This document shows, one piece after another, positions 37,250-47,217 of a stretch of DNA of 64,000 nucleotides. Source of the DNA: Actinomycetales bacterium (GTDB lineage Bacteria > Actinomycetota > Actinomycetes > S36-B12); contig WGLX01000003.1 of NCBI GenBank assembly GCA_016125355.1, positions 1 through 64,000 of the forward strand, given 5' to 3'. Every line of letters starts with the position of its first letter. The stretch's first letter is position 1. The notes beneath the pieces were generated by a model. The model worked only from the letters and a program-made list of their open reading frames with translations. It was not told the origin of the DNA and did not search any database. The position numbers and the translations under genes were made by a program.

Positions 37250-38773
37250 ATGACCACAGCCGTCTCGCTCCCTGATCGCGCCCTGGCCGCCCTCACCGCG
37301 TGCGGTGTCTCGATCGACACCTCCGCCCCGGCACCGGTGCTGGTGGCCCGCTCCCCGATCGACGGCTCGACGCTGGCGACCGTGCCCGCGCTCGACCCGG
37401 CAGGGGTCGATGTGGCCGTCGATCGCGCGCACGCCGCCTTCCTCACCTGGCGGACCACGCCCGCCCCCATCCGCGGGGCGCTCGTGAAGGGGTACGGCCG
37501 GCTGCTGGAGCAGCACAAGGAGGATCTCGCCGACCTCGTGCAGCTGGAGGTGGGCAAGATCCGCAGCGAGGCCCTCGGCGAGGTCCAGGAGATGATCGAC
37601 ATCTGCGATCTCGCCGTGGGCATCTCGCGTCAGCTCGAGGGACGGACGATGCCCTCGGAGCGACCGGGCCACCGCCTCATGGAGACCTGGCACCCACTCG
37701 GCGTCGTGGGCATCATCTCCGCGTTCAACTTCCCGGTCGCCGTCTGGGCGTGGAACGCGACCATTGCCCTCGTGTGCGGTGACACCATCGTGTGGAAGCC
37801 GTCCGAGCGCGTGCCGCTGACCGCCCTGGCGTGCTCAGCCCTCCTCGACCAGGCGATCGCTGCCGCCGGCGCCCCGGCCGATATCCACCAGCTCGCCCTC
37901 ACAGACCGCGACGGCGGCCCGGCCCTCGTCGACAACCCGCGGGTCGCCCTGATCAGCGCCACGGGCTCCGAGCGCATGGGTGCGCAGGTCGGTCCTCGGG
38001 TGGCCGCACGCTTCGGACGGTCGATCCTCGAGCTCGGTGGCAACAATGCCGCGATCGTCACGCCATCAGCGGACCTCGACCTCACGATCCGGGGCATCGT
38101 CTTCGCGGCGGCCGGCACCGCGGGCCAGCGATGCACCAGCCTGCGCCGGGTCATCGCGCACGAATCGGTCGTCGACGAGGTCGTCCGTCGGGTCGCCGAG
38201 GTCTATGGCCGCCTCCGGGTGGGCACCCCGCTCGACGAAGGCACCCTGGTCGGGCCGCTCATCGACCAGGGCTCCTACGAGCGCATGCAGCAGGCACTCG
38301 ACGAGGCCGTGGCGGCTGGCGGCACCGTGGTGGTGGGCGGCGACCGGGTCGATGTTCCCGGCTGCCGCGACGGCGTGTACGTGCGCCCAGCCCTGGTCCG
38401 GATGCCGGGGCAGGCGGAGGTGGTGCGCCGCGAGACGTTCGCACCGATCCTCTACGTCCTGTCGTACTCCGACATCGACGAGGCCATCGCACTCCAGAAC
38501 GGCGTCCCGCAGGGGTTGTCCTCCAGCATCTTCACTCTCGACCAGCGCGAGGCCGAGATGTTCATGTCGGCGGTAGGCTCCGACTGCGGCATCGTCAACG
38601 TCAACATCGGAACATCGGGGGCCGAGATCGGCGGTGCCTTCGGCGGCGAAAAGACGACCGGTGGCGGTCGGGAGTCCGGGTCCGACGCGTGGCGCGGCTA
38701 CATGCGGCGGGCCACGAACACCATCAACTACTCGCACGACCTCCCGCTCGCGCAGGGCGTGCACTTCGAGTAG
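37250..38773 (+). CDS. Aldehyde dehydrogenase, ALDH7/aminoadipate-semialdehyde (piperideine-6-carboxylate) dehydrogenase-like
   Basis: LGVVGIISAFNFPVAVWAWNATIALVCGDTIVWKPSE; LELGGNNAAIV; GTAGQRCTSLRR; GTSGAEIGGAFGGEKTTGGGRESGSDAWRGYMRR. Confidence 0.9.
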   Translation: MTTAVSLPDRALAALTACGVSIDTSAPAPVLVARSPIDGSTLATVPALDPAGVDVAVDRAHAAFLTWRTTPAPIRGALVKGYGRLLEQHKEDLADLVQLEVGKIRSEALGEVQEMIDICDLAVGISRQLEGRTMPSERPGHRLMETWHPLGVVGIISAFNFPVAVWAWNATIALVCGDTIVWKPSERVPLTALACSALLDQAIAAAGAPADIHQLALTDRDGGPALVDNPRVALISATGSERMGAQVGPRVAARFGRSILELGGNNAAIVTPSADLDLTIRGIVFAAAGTAGQRCTSLRRVIAHESVVDEVVRRVAEVYGRLRVGTPLDEGTLVGPLIDQGSYERMQQALDEAVAAGGTVVVGGDRVDVPGCRDGVYVRPALVRMPGQAEVVRRETFAPILYVLSYSDIDEAIALQNGVPQGLSSSIFTLDQREAEMFMSAVGSDCGIVNVNIGTSGAEIGGAFGGEKTTGGGRESGSDAWRGYMRRATNTINYSHDLPLAQGVHFE

Positions 38774-38805
38774 CGGCGTCGCGCGGCCCGTCGCCGTCTG
38801 GTGGC

Positions 38806-39834
38806 TCAGGCCTCTCGCGTGTCGGTGCCACGGCCTCGGCGTTCGACCTTCTCCGCGAACATGCGGGCGTCGGCCCGGCCGACGGCGTCGGCCAACGACT
38901 CCCCGGGCTGCCAGACCGTCCAGCCCTGGGACCACGGCCCGGGTGCCTCGGCGCGCATCCGATCGAGCATCTCGGCCGCGTCCGCGTCCGTCGTCTGGGG
39001 GAGGATGACCACGAACTCGTCGCCGCCGACGCGGGCCACGAGGTCCCCCTCCCTCATCGCCGAGCGCCAGTGGGCGGCCACGGTCGCGATGAGCCGGTCC
39101 CCCGCCCGGTGGCCGTGGGTGTCGTTGACCTGCTTCAGGCCGTCCAGGTCGAGCATGGCGACCGTGGTCGGGCGTCCGGACCGCTGCGAGATGGCGCGCA
39201 CGACACTGGCCTGCGCTTCGAGGCCGCGTCGGTTCAGCAGCCCCGTCAACGGGTCCGTGGTGGCGAGGGCGGCGACGGACTTGAGGACGCGGTCACGGTC
39301 GCTGCGCAGCAGGGTGATGGCAAACGAGCTCACGGCGATGCAGATCACGACACCCGCGACGTACAGCAGACGCGTGTCCGGTTGGAGGATCAGGACGGCG
39401 ACGAAGTAGCCCGTTGTGAGGGCCAGCACCTGGTAGGTGGCGGCGCGACGGGGCAGGTAGAAGGCTGCGACCACGGCGACGAGCAGGAGGATCATCCCCC
39501 AGAGCAGCTGCGAGGGTTCCAGCCGGCGGGTCGCCACGAAGACCAGCGGCAGACCCCAGGCGACCACCAGGCAGGCCTCTACGAGCCCGAGGGAACCCCG
39601 TTCCCGTGGCCGCAGGGCACAGCCCAAGGCCGCCATGATCAGCACCACGGCGAGGACAGAATCGAGAACCCGGTTCGCGGGGGCCGGGGGCCAGAGGGCG
39701 AAGGCCGTCGCCAGCAGCGCCTCGACGGCGAGCAGGCCCGCGATCACCGGACGCGCCGGCGGCCACCAGCGTCGGTCGCTCCCGGCGTAGGACGTGCGAA
39801 GCGATGCCCGCTCCGTTGCCCGCGCCGCGCTCAC
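38806..39834 (-). CDS. Membrane-anchored GGDEF diguanylate cyclase
   Basis: DPLTGLLNRRGLEAQ...MLDLDGLKQVNDTHGHRAGDRLI...ARVGGDEFVVIL (canonical GGDEF); N-terminal TM segments. Confidence 0.9.
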   Translation of the reverse strand: MSAARATERASLRTSYAGSDRRWWPPARPVIAGLLAVEALLATAFALWPPAPANRVLDSVLAVVLIMAALGCALRPRERGSLGLVEACLVVAWGLPLVFVATRRLEPSQLLWGMILLLVAVVAAFYLPRRAATYQVLALTTGYFVAVLILQPDTRLLYVAGVVICIAVSSFAITLLRSDRDRVLKSVAALATTDPLTGLLNRRGLEAQASVVRAISQRSGRPTTVAMLDLDGLKQVNDTHGHRAGDRLIATVAAHWRSAMREGDLVARVGGDEFVVILPQTTDADAAEMLDRMRAEAPGPWSQGWTVWQPGESLADAVGRADARMFAEKVERRGRGTDTREA

Positions 39835-40001
39835 CGGTCCACCCCCAAGGTGTCCCCTCCACTGTGCCTCGCACCGGCTCGCCAGTCCACCCGGGAACCG
39901 GACCGTCAGGAAGGGAGCAAGCAAGCGGGCGCCCGCCGCTCTCCCCGCATTCCGGGGCCGACGGGCCCTAGGGTGAGGCCCACCAACGCTGAGGAGGACC
40001 G

Positions 40002-40574
40002 ATGTCCGTCATCGACGACCATCTGGCGGGGTTCTCCGGGGCCCAGCGATCGGCGCTGCAGGCGACCGTGGACGTCATCCGCCGGAGCCTGCCGGGCGCC
40101 GTCGAAGTGCTCGCCTACGGGATGCCCACGTTCAAGGCCGGTGACGAGGCCGGGCCTGCGATCATCGGCCTGGACGGCTTCCGGCAGCACAATTCCCTGT
40201 TCCCGTACGGCAATGCGGTCGCCCAGGAGTTCGCCGACGAGCTCGCCGACTACCCGCAGACCAAAGGCTCCATCCACTTCGGCATCGACCGGGCGTTCCC
40301 CGCCCCCCTGCTCCAGCGGATGCTCAAGGTCCGTATGAGACTGATCAACGAGGACTACCCGAAGCCGAACGGGGAGTTCCGCGAGTTCTTCGACAACGGG
40401 TTCCCGAAGGCCACCGGGCGCATGGAGGACGGCGTGCTCACGGGGTCATGGCGGTGGTACCGACGGGACGGCTCGCTCCTGCGCTCGGGGTCGTTCCGAC
40501 TCGGGGAGCAGCGCGGCACCTGGACCACGTATGACCGCTCGGGAGCGCCGCACAAGGTCACCGAGTACCGCTGA
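40002..40574 (+). CDS. DUF1801-like domain with C-terminal MORN/YwqK-like repeat
   Basis: DVIRRSLPGAVEVLAYGMPTFKAGD...FPYGNAVAQEFADELADYPQTKGSIHFGID, then GVLTGSWRWYRRDGSLLRSGSFRLGEQRGTWTTYDRSGAPHKVTEYR. Confidence 0.75.
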   Translation: MSVIDDHLAGFSGAQRSALQATVDVIRRSLPGAVEVLAYGMPTFKAGDEAGPAIIGLDGFRQHNSLFPYGNAVAQEFADELADYPQTKGSIHFGIDRAFPAPLLQRMLKVRMRLINEDYPKPNGEFREFFDNGFPKATGRMEDGVLTGSWRWYRRDGSLLRSGSFRLGEQRGTWTTYDRSGAPHKVTEYR

Positions 40575-40633
40575 CCGACGGCAGGAATCCCCGCACACCG
40601 AGCCCTACTCTGGAGGCGAGACGGGGGTGCGTC

Positions 40634-42121
40634 ATGCACACGACGTTCGCTTCCTTGGCCACCGGGATCGCCCTGCTCGCCAGCACGCTGACCGGTCCCC
40701 CGGCACTCGCACAGCCCACATCCCTCGAATGGCACGAGTGCACGACGGCAGAGGTCGATGCCCCCGGCACCTTCGACTGCACTCGCCTCGAGGTCCCCAT
40801 GGATCGTCGCGCTCCCGGCGGACCGACGTTCTCGCTTGCTGTGGCGCGGCACCGGACGATCGGCCGACCGGAGCAGCGGCTCGGTGCGCTGTTCTACAAC
40901 CCGGGAGGTCCGGGCGAGGCGGGCCTCGACGTCCTCCCGTTCGCGTGGGAGATGCTGCCTCGCGAGGTGCGCGAGCGCTACGACCTGGTCAGCTGGGACC
41001 CACGCGGCACCGGCAGCACCACGCCGGCGCCGGCGCCGTGCCCGGGCGCCGATCTCGTCGGGCTCGTCCCGGAGACCGGACCGGTGGACTGGGCCGCGGT
41101 CGGCAGCGGGCTGGCCACCGAGGTCGGCACGGCGAATGCCGCCTGCGAGGAGGACAACGCCGACATCGCCGCGCATCTGTCGTCCAACGAGGCTGCGGCT
41201 GACCTCGAGGCGCTACGGGTGGCACTGGGCGAGCCGGTCCTGAACTACTGGGGCGTCAGCTACGGCACCCGCATCGGCGAGGCGTACGCGCGTGCCTTCC
41301 CGGACCACGTGGGCGTCATGCTGCTCGACAGCCCGATGTACCCGGGCGCGTGGACCATCGACGTCGGCGTGCAGTTCGCCATTGCCGGCACCCAGGCGTA
41401 TCGCGTCTTCGCGAAGCACCACCCCGCGAGCAACCGCCAGTACCAGCAGGTCCTCCGGGCGGTCGAGACGGCACCTGCCACGCTCCCCAACGGCGTGGTC
41501 CTCGACCGCTGGCTCGTGCCCGACCTCGTGACCTTCCTGAGCGCGTCGGAGGACCTGTACCCCACGATCGAGGAGATCATCGACCTCCTGCACCTGGCCG
41601 TCCTGGGCACCGGCCCTGGGCGCACCGACGCGCGTTCCCGGCTGGCAGGCCTGTTCAGCATGCTTGCCTCGACCCTCGATCGTGGTGGCACCGAGTGGGT
41701 GTCGAGCGCGATCTGGTGCCTCGACCAGGCCGAACGCCCCAGTCCGGCCGACCTCTTGCCGAGCACGCGGGCCGTGGAGGAGACGTGGTCGTCCTACGAG
41801 GCGCTGTCGTTGATGGACCAGGCGGCCGTGTGCGCGGGCTGGGCCTTCGCCCCGGATCCCGTCCCCTCAGCCGATGCGTCGACGGGCACGCGCTCGCCCG
41901 TTCTCGTCATCGGGTCCCGCTGGGACGGTCGCACCTTCGGAGGCTGGATCCCGCAGATGGCCGATGCCCTGTCACCCTCCCGGACGGTCACCTACGTCGG
42001 CGGGCAGCATGGCCTGTACGCCGCAGTCCACTCCCCGTGCGTGGACGAGCCGGTGACGGCGTACCTGCTCACCGGAGCCCTTCCGCCGAAGGACCTGACC
42101 TGCCCCAGCGAGCTCGGATAG
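40634..42121 (+). CDS. Secreted alpha/beta hydrolase (TAP-like peptidase family)
   Basis: Signal peptide; YNPGGPGEAGLD; YDLVSWDPRGTG; YWGVSYGTRIGEAYARAFPDHVGVMLLDSP; C-terminal TAP-like. Confidence 0.87.
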   Translation: MHTTFASLATGIALLASTLTGPPALAQPTSLEWHECTTAEVDAPGTFDCTRLEVPMDRRAPGGPTFSLAVARHRTIGRPEQRLGALFYNPGGPGEAGLDVLPFAWEMLPREVRERYDLVSWDPRGTGSTTPAPAPCPGADLVGLVPETGPVDWAAVGSGLATEVGTANAACEEDNADIAAHLSSNEAAADLEALRVALGEPVLNYWGVSYGTRIGEAYARAFPDHVGVMLLDSPMYPGAWTIDVGVQFAIAGTQAYRVFAKHHPASNRQYQQVLRAVETAPATLPNGVVLDRWLVPDLVTFLSASEDLYPTIEEIIDLLHLAVLGTGPGRTDARSRLAGLFSMLASTLDRGGTEWVSSAIWCLDQAERPSPADLLPSTRAVEETWSSYEALSLMDQAAVCAGWAFAPDPVPSADASTGTRSPVLVIGSRWDGRTFGGWIPQMADALSPSRTVTYVGGQHGLYAAVHSPCVDEPVTAYLLTGALPPKDLTCPSELG

Positions 42122-42130
42122 GCCGGAACC

Positions 42131-42164
42131 GGCGGCACGGGGTGCGCGGCGGCACGGGGTGCGC
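42131..42164. repeat. 17-bp tandem duplication in intergenic region
   Basis: ggcggcacggggtgcgc x2. Confidence 0.95.
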
Positions 42165-42202
42165 GGAGCGCGGGATCCAGGCACGTCCCGCACAATGACG
42201 GG

Positions 42203-42949
42203 ATGAGCCACAACGCCCGCGTGCTCCTCGTGACGGCCGTGGTCGGCGTCGTGCTCGTGGGCATCGTCGTGGCGTACCAGTGGATCGGACGGCCCGCGAC
42301 CATCGAGATCTCCGCCCAGGACGCCCCGGGGCCGGTTATCCTCATCCCGGGCTACGGGGGCGGGGCCGGCGGGCTGTCCGGACTGGCCGGGTACCTCCAG
42401 TCCCAGGGACGCCAGGTGGTCATCGCCGACATCGGCGACGGGCGGGGTGACATCGGGCAGTACGGACGTCAGGTCGGCGCCCTCGCATCCACCCTCACCG
42501 CGCAGGGCAGCCCCAGCGTGGACCTCGTGGGCTACTCCATGGGAGGCCTCGTGGCCCGGTCCGCGGCGGAGGCGAACCCCGGTGCCGTGCGCCGGGTGGC
42601 CACGGTCGCCAGCCCGCACGAGGGCACCTCGATCGCCGGGCTGGGCGCCTTCCTCGGCAATGCCAGCGCCTGTCCGACCGCCTGCCAGCAGATGGCCCCC
42701 GGCTCGGACTTCCTCGAGGCCCTGCCCGTGGCCGGCGACCCGTCCCGGTGGCTGTCCGCGTGGTCCGAGGGCGACGACGTGGTCCGCCCGCCGGAGGCCG
42801 CCACCCTCACGGGAGCCACCAATGTCGACGTGACTGCCGACTGCGCGGTCGGAACACCCGATCACGGCGGCGTCATCCGCACGCCCACGGTGTGGAGCCT
42901 CGTGGCCGACTTCCTGGCCACCGGGGCCATCACGCCCGCCTGCCGCTAG
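42203..42949 (+). CDS. Membrane-anchored lipase/esterase (alpha/beta hydrolase)
   Basis: N-terminal TM; PVILIPGYGGGAGGLSGLAGYL; VDLVGYSMGGLVAR. Confidence 0.85.
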   Translation: MSHNARVLLVTAVVGVVLVGIVVAYQWIGRPATIEISAQDAPGPVILIPGYGGGAGGLSGLAGYLQSQGRQVVIADIGDGRGDIGQYGRQVGALASTLTAQGSPSVDLVGYSMGGLVARSAAEANPGAVRRVATVASPHEGTSIAGLGAFLGNASACPTACQQMAPGSDFLEALPVAGDPSRWLSAWSEGDDVVRPPEAATLTGATNVDVTADCAVGTPDHGGVIRTPTVWSLVADFLATGAITPACR

Positions 42950-42958
42950 GTTCGGCGC

Positions 42959-44125
42959 GTGAGCCTGCCGGACCGCGCATCCGTCGTCGTCGTCGGGGGT
43001 GGCGTGATGGGGACGTCCATCGCCTTCCACCTGGCCGAGGCCGGCGTTCGCGACGTCGTGCTGCTCGAGCAGGCGCAGCTGGGCAGCGGCTCCACGTGCA
43101 AGGCGGCCGGCGGGGTCCGCGCCCAGTTCTCCGACCCCGTCAACGTCGCCCTCGGAATGCGCGGCCTGGACGCCTTCGAGGCCTTCCCCGTCCGCCCCGG
43201 TCAGGAGATCGACCTGCGCCAGCCCGGCTACCTGTTCCTGCTCACCGATCCCGAGCAGGTGCAGACCTACGAGGCCTCCGCCGAACTGCAGAATCGCATG
43301 GGCGTGCCCACGCGCATGCTGACCCCGGACGAGGCCGTCGCCCTCTCCCCGGGCATCAACGTCGAGGACGTCCTGGCCGCGAGCTTCCACCACCGCGACG
43401 GCTACTGCACCCCCGAGTCCGTCGTCTTGGGCTACGCGACCGGCGCCCGACGGCACGGCGCCACGGTGCGCACCGGCGTGCGCGTCACGGGCGTCCGGGT
43501 GGAGGGCTCGGAGATCCGCGGCGTGGAGACCGATCAGGGGGTCATCGAGACCGGCGCCGTGATCTGCGCAGCCGGGGCATGGTCCCGCGAGATCGGCGAA
43601 TTGGCGGGGGTGCCACTGCCGGTGGAGCCCCTGCGCCGCCAGATCCTCATCAGCGAGCCCCTGCCGGAGTCGCTGCTCGCGTCCATGCCCGAGTCGATGC
43701 CCATGACGATCGATGCGTCGACCACGTTCTACTTCCATCGCGAGGGACCGGGACTGCTGCTGGGCATGTCCTACCGGGACGAGGTCCCGGGCTTCCGCTG
43801 GGACTACAGCGAGGACTGGCTCCCCGATCTGTTCGAGGCGATGGAGCGCCGGGCGCCGTCGCTGCTCGACCTCGGCATGGCACATCGATGGGTCGGCATG
43901 TACGAGGTCACGCCCGATCACAACGCGCTGCTCGGGGAGTCGTCGTCGGTCTCACGGTTCCTCTACGCCACGGGCTTCTCCGGCCACGGCTTCCTGCAGG
44001 GGCCGGCCGTCGGCGAGGTCATCCGCGACCTCTACCTCGGCGAGGAACCCTTCCTCGACGTGTCGCCGTTCACCGCCGAGCGGTTCGCCACCGGCGGCCT
44101 CCGCGGCGAGGTCAACATCGTCTAG
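42959..44125 (+). CDS. FAD-dependent oxidoreductase (DAO/sarcosine oxidase beta-like)
   Basis: VVVVGGGVMGTSIAFHLAEAGVRDVVLLEQ...GSTCKAAGGVRAQF...TGFSGHGFLQGPAVGEVIRDL. Confidence 0.9.
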   Translation: MSLPDRASVVVVGGGVMGTSIAFHLAEAGVRDVVLLEQAQLGSGSTCKAAGGVRAQFSDPVNVALGMRGLDAFEAFPVRPGQEIDLRQPGYLFLLTDPEQVQTYEASAELQNRMGVPTRMLTPDEAVALSPGINVEDVLAASFHHRDGYCTPESVVLGYATGARRHGATVRTGVRVTGVRVEGSEIRGVETDQGVIETGAVICAAGAWSREIGELAGVPLPVEPLRRQILISEPLPESLLASMPESMPMTIDASTTFYFHREGPGLLLGMSYRDEVPGFRWDYSEDWLPDLFEAMERRAPSLLDLGMAHRWVGMYEVTPDHNALLGESSSVSRFLYATGFSGHGFLQGPAVGEVIRDLYLGEEPFLDVSPFTAERFATGGLRGEVNIV

Positions 44126-44670
44126 AGCAGCACGCCCTCGTGCTCGAGGAGGCCGATCTTGACCTCCAGCCCGTAGCCGTAGCCGCCCAGTCCGTCGACC
44201 GCCAGCACCCGATGGCAGGGGACGAACGGCGCCACCAGGTTGGACGAGCACACCGTCCCCGCCGCACGCACCGCGCGTGGATTGCCGGCCCTGCGCGCCA
44301 GTCCGGCATAGGTGTCGACGCTGCCTCCGCGGATGGTCCGCATGGCCTGCCACGCCCGCTGCTGGAACGGTCCGCCCGGCTGGGTCACGGAGACGTCGTC
44401 GAGCGCATCGAGGTCCCCGTCGGCGTAGCGGGCCAGCACGTCGGCGATGAACGGCACCGAGCTGCGGGGGTGGACCTCGCGCTCGCCGGGCATGCGGCCG
44501 AGCACGTCCTCGAGGTCGCGGAACGTCGTCCCGACGACGGCGCCGTAGTCCGTCGGCCCGAGATCCCCGAGCGCGTGCGGATCGACCACGACGATCAGCG
44601 GCCCCACCGGCGTGGGATAGGCAGCCGCGAGCAGCGCGCCGGCGTGGTGCCCGTGGCCGGCGTTCGCCAT
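44122..44670 (-). CDS. ogt: Methylated-DNA--[protein]-cysteine S-methyltransferase
   Basis: FQQRAWQAMRTIRGGSVDTYAGLARRAGNPRAVRAAGTVCSSNLVAPFVPCHRVLAVDG (PCHRV). Confidence 0.93.
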   Translation of the reverse strand: MANAGHGHHAGALLAAAYPTPVGPLIVVVDPHALGDLGPTDYGAVVGTTFRDLEDVLGRMPGEREVHPRSSVPFIADVLARYADGDLDALDDVSVTQPGGPFQQRAWQAMRTIRGGSVDTYAGLARRAGNPRAVRAAGTVCSSNLVAPFVPCHRVLAVDGLGGYGYGLEVKIGLLEHEGVLL

Positions 44671-44672
44671 GG

Positions 44673-46001
44673 CTACCGGGACATCAACATGTCTGCGACG
44701 AGGAACGCCAGCTCCAGGCTCTGCTCCCGGTTCAGCCGCGGGTCGCAGGCCGTCTCGTACCGGTCACCGAGGTTGCCCTCGAGGACGCCGCCCGTGCCGC
44801 CGATGCACTCCGTGACGTCGTCACCGGTGAGCTCGATGTGCAGGCCGCCCGGCACGGTGCCGAGCTGGCGATGGACGGTGAAGAAGCCCTCGACCTCGGC
44901 GATGACGTCGTCGAAGAGCCGCGTCTTGTGGCCGGTCGCCGCCTCGCGGGTGTTGCCGTGCATGGGGTCGCAGACCCACACGACGGGGACCCCGCTGGCG
45001 TCGACCTTCTGGACGATCCCCGGCAGCACATCGGTGACCGCAGCGGCGCCCATGCGGGAGATCAGGGTCAGCCGTCCGGGCAGCCGCTCCGGGTTGAGTC
45101 GCTCGGCCATCTCCGCGACCTCGTCCGGCGACGCCGTCGGACCGATCTTGACCCCGATCGGGTTCTTGATCGTCGAGGCGAAGTGCACATGCGCGCCGTC
45201 GAGCTGGCGGGTGCGCTCGCCGATCCAGAGGAAGTGCCCCGACACGTCGTACAGCAGCCCCGTGCGCGAGTCGACGCGCGTCAGCGCCCGCTCGTAGTCC
45301 ATCGACAGTGCCTCATGGGCCGCGAAGAACTCCACCCGCTGGAGCTCCTCCGGATCGGCTCCTATCGCGTGCATGAACGACAGGGCCCGGTCGATCTCCG
45401 CCGCCATGGCCTCGTAACGCTGGCCGGCGACCGAGTCACGGACGAAGTCCTGGTTCCACGCATGGACCTGGCGGAGATCGGCGTACCCGCCCTGGGTGAA
45501 GGCACGGACCAGGTTGAGGGCCGCGCTCGATGCGTTGTACGTGCGGACCAGTCGCCACGGATCAGGGCGGCGGCTCTCGGCGTCGAAGTCGAGCGCGTTG
45601 ACCGCGTCGCCGAAGTACGACGGGAGCTCCACGCCGCCACGCGTCTCGGTGAGCTTCGAGCGCGGCTTGAAGTACTGGCCCGCCATGCGGCCGACCTTGA
45701 CCACCGGCAGGGACGCGGCGTAGGTGAGGACCACAGACATCTGCAGGACGGTCTTGAGTCGCGCGCGGATGGAGTCGGCGTTGTTCGCCCCGAAGGTCTC
45801 GGCACAGTCGCCGCCCATCAGGACGAACGCGCGGCCCTCGGCGGCGTCGGCAAGGCGCGTGGTCAGGACGTCGCACTCCCCCGCGAAAACCAGAGGCGGG
45901 AGGGTGGACAGCTCCGCGACCGCCGCCTCGACTTCCTGGGCATCCGGCCACGGCGGCTGCTGGGCCGCCGGCAGGTCGGGCCACGCGATGGGGGTCTGCA
46001 T
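44673..46001 (-). CDS. aroG: Class II 3-deoxy-7-phosphoheptulonate synthase
   Basis: LVFAGECDVLTTRLADAAEGRAFVLMGGDCAETF; VWVCDPMHGNTREAATGHKTR; HIELTGDDVTECIGG. Confidence 0.95.
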   Translation of the reverse strand: MQTPIAWPDLPAAQQPPWPDAQEVEAAVAELSTLPPLVFAGECDVLTTRLADAAEGRAFVLMGGDCAETFGANNADSIRARLKTVLQMSVVLTYAASLPVVKVGRMAGQYFKPRSKLTETRGGVELPSYFGDAVNALDFDAESRRPDPWRLVRTYNASSAALNLVRAFTQGGYADLRQVHAWNQDFVRDSVAGQRYEAMAAEIDRALSFMHAIGADPEELQRVEFFAAHEALSMDYERALTRVDSRTGLLYDVSGHFLWIGERTRQLDGAHVHFASTIKNPIGVKIGPTASPDEVAEMAERLNPERLPGRLTLISRMGAAAVTDVLPGIVQKVDASGVPVVWVCDPMHGNTREAATGHKTRLFDDVIAEVEGFFTVHRQLGTVPGGLHIELTGDDVTECIGGTGGVLEGNLGDRYETACDPRLNREQSLELAFLVADMLMSR

Positions 46002-46069
46002 GCGCAAAAGCGTAGGGCACGGACGGGTGTGGCCCGTCCGTGCCCTAGCGCGCTGCTGAGGGGATCAGC

Positions 46070-47095
46070 TCACCCGAAGAAGGACTTCGCCTCCTCGTAG
46101 CGCTCCATCGGGACGGTCTTGAGGGTCCCGGTGGCCAGTTGCAGGGGAACCCGCACGATGTCGGTGCCGTGCAGAGCGACCATGGTGCCCCAGGCCTCGT
46201 CCTTGACCGCCTCGATGGCGTTGAGGCCGAAGCGGGTCGCCAGGACGCGGTCGAATGCCGTGGGGCTGCCACCACGCTGGATGTGGCCGAGCACGGTGGT
46301 GCGGGCCTCGTGACCGGTGCGCTCCTCGACCTGCTGGGCCAGCCATTCGCCGATCCCGGAGAGCTTGACGTGCCCGAAGGAGTCGAGCGTCTGGTCCTTG
46401 GTGACCATCTGGCCGCCCAGCGGCATGGCACCCTCGGCCACCACGATGATGGGCGCGTAGGAGGCCTTGAAGCGGGACTCGACCCAGCCGATGACCTCGT
46501 CGAGGTCGAACTCGACCTCGGGGATGAGGATGGCGTTGGCGCCGCCGGCCATGCCCGAGTGGAGCGCGATCCAGCCGGCGTGCCGGCCCATGACCTCGCA
46601 GATCAGGATGCGGTGGTGCGACTCGGCGGTGGTGTGCAGCCTGTCGATGGCCTCGGTCGCGATGCTCACCGCAGTGTCGAAGCCGAAGGTGTAGTCGGTG
46701 CCGCTGAGATCGTTGTCGATCGTCTTGGGCACGCCGATCACGTGGAAGCCGTGCTCGGTGAGCGTGGTCGCCACCCCGAGGGTGTCCTCGCCGCCGATCG
46801 CGATGAGGGCATCGATGCCGAGCTTGCGCAGATTCTCCTCCGTGCGCTCGATGCCGCCGTCGATCTTGACGAGGTTGGTCCGCGAGGAGCCCAGGATGGT
46901 GCCGCCGCGCGGCAGGATGCCGCGGACCTGGGGGATCCCCAACTCCATGGTCAGCCCCTCAAGGGGGCCCTTCCAGCCGTCGCGGAAGCCGACGAACTCG
47001 TAGCCGTACTCCTGGACGCCGCGCCGGACGATGCCCCGGATCACCGCATTGAGACCCGGGCAGTCGCCGCCACCGGTGAGAACGCCAACGCGCAT
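46070..47095 (-). CDS. 6-phosphofructokinase (D104/K124-type motifs, possibly PPi-dependent)
   Basis: GVLTGGGDCPGLNAVIRG; IGGEDTLGVA; PKTIDNDLSGTDYTFGFDTA; MGRHAGWIA. Confidence 0.93.
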   Translation of the reverse strand: MRVGVLTGGGDCPGLNAVIRGIVRRGVQEYGYEFVGFRDGWKGPLEGLTMELGIPQVRGILPRGGTILGSSRTNLVKIDGGIERTEENLRKLGIDALIAIGGEDTLGVATTLTEHGFHVIGVPKTIDNDLSGTDYTFGFDTAVSIATEAIDRLHTTAESHHRILICEVMGRHAGWIALHSGMAGGANAILIPEVEFDLDEVIGWVESRFKASYAPIIVVAEGAMPLGGQMVTKDQTLDSFGHVKLSGIGEWLAQQVEERTGHEARTTVLGHIQRGGSPTAFDRVLATRFGLNAIEAVKDEAWGTMVALHGTDIVRVPLQLATGTLKTVPMERYEEAKSFFG

Positions 47096-47217
47096 GGATC
47101 GCGCACCTTTCCTCGATCGCCCGACCAGCCGGCCAGGTCACGGACGCCGGGCCCTGTCGCCCGACGACTCCAGCCTAGCCCTCTCTGCAAACGCTGTCAT
47201 GTGCCTAGGGTGGGGTC

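Noticed and set aside
37792-40338. 848-aa + strand ORF
   Set aside because: Runs out of frame through the ALDH gene and antisense through the GGDEF gene; Arg/Pro-rich composition typical of spurious ORFs.
42748-45297. 849-aa + strand ORF
   Set aside because: Out of frame with lipase and FAD oxidoreductase and antisense to ogt/aroG, all of which have strong family motifs.
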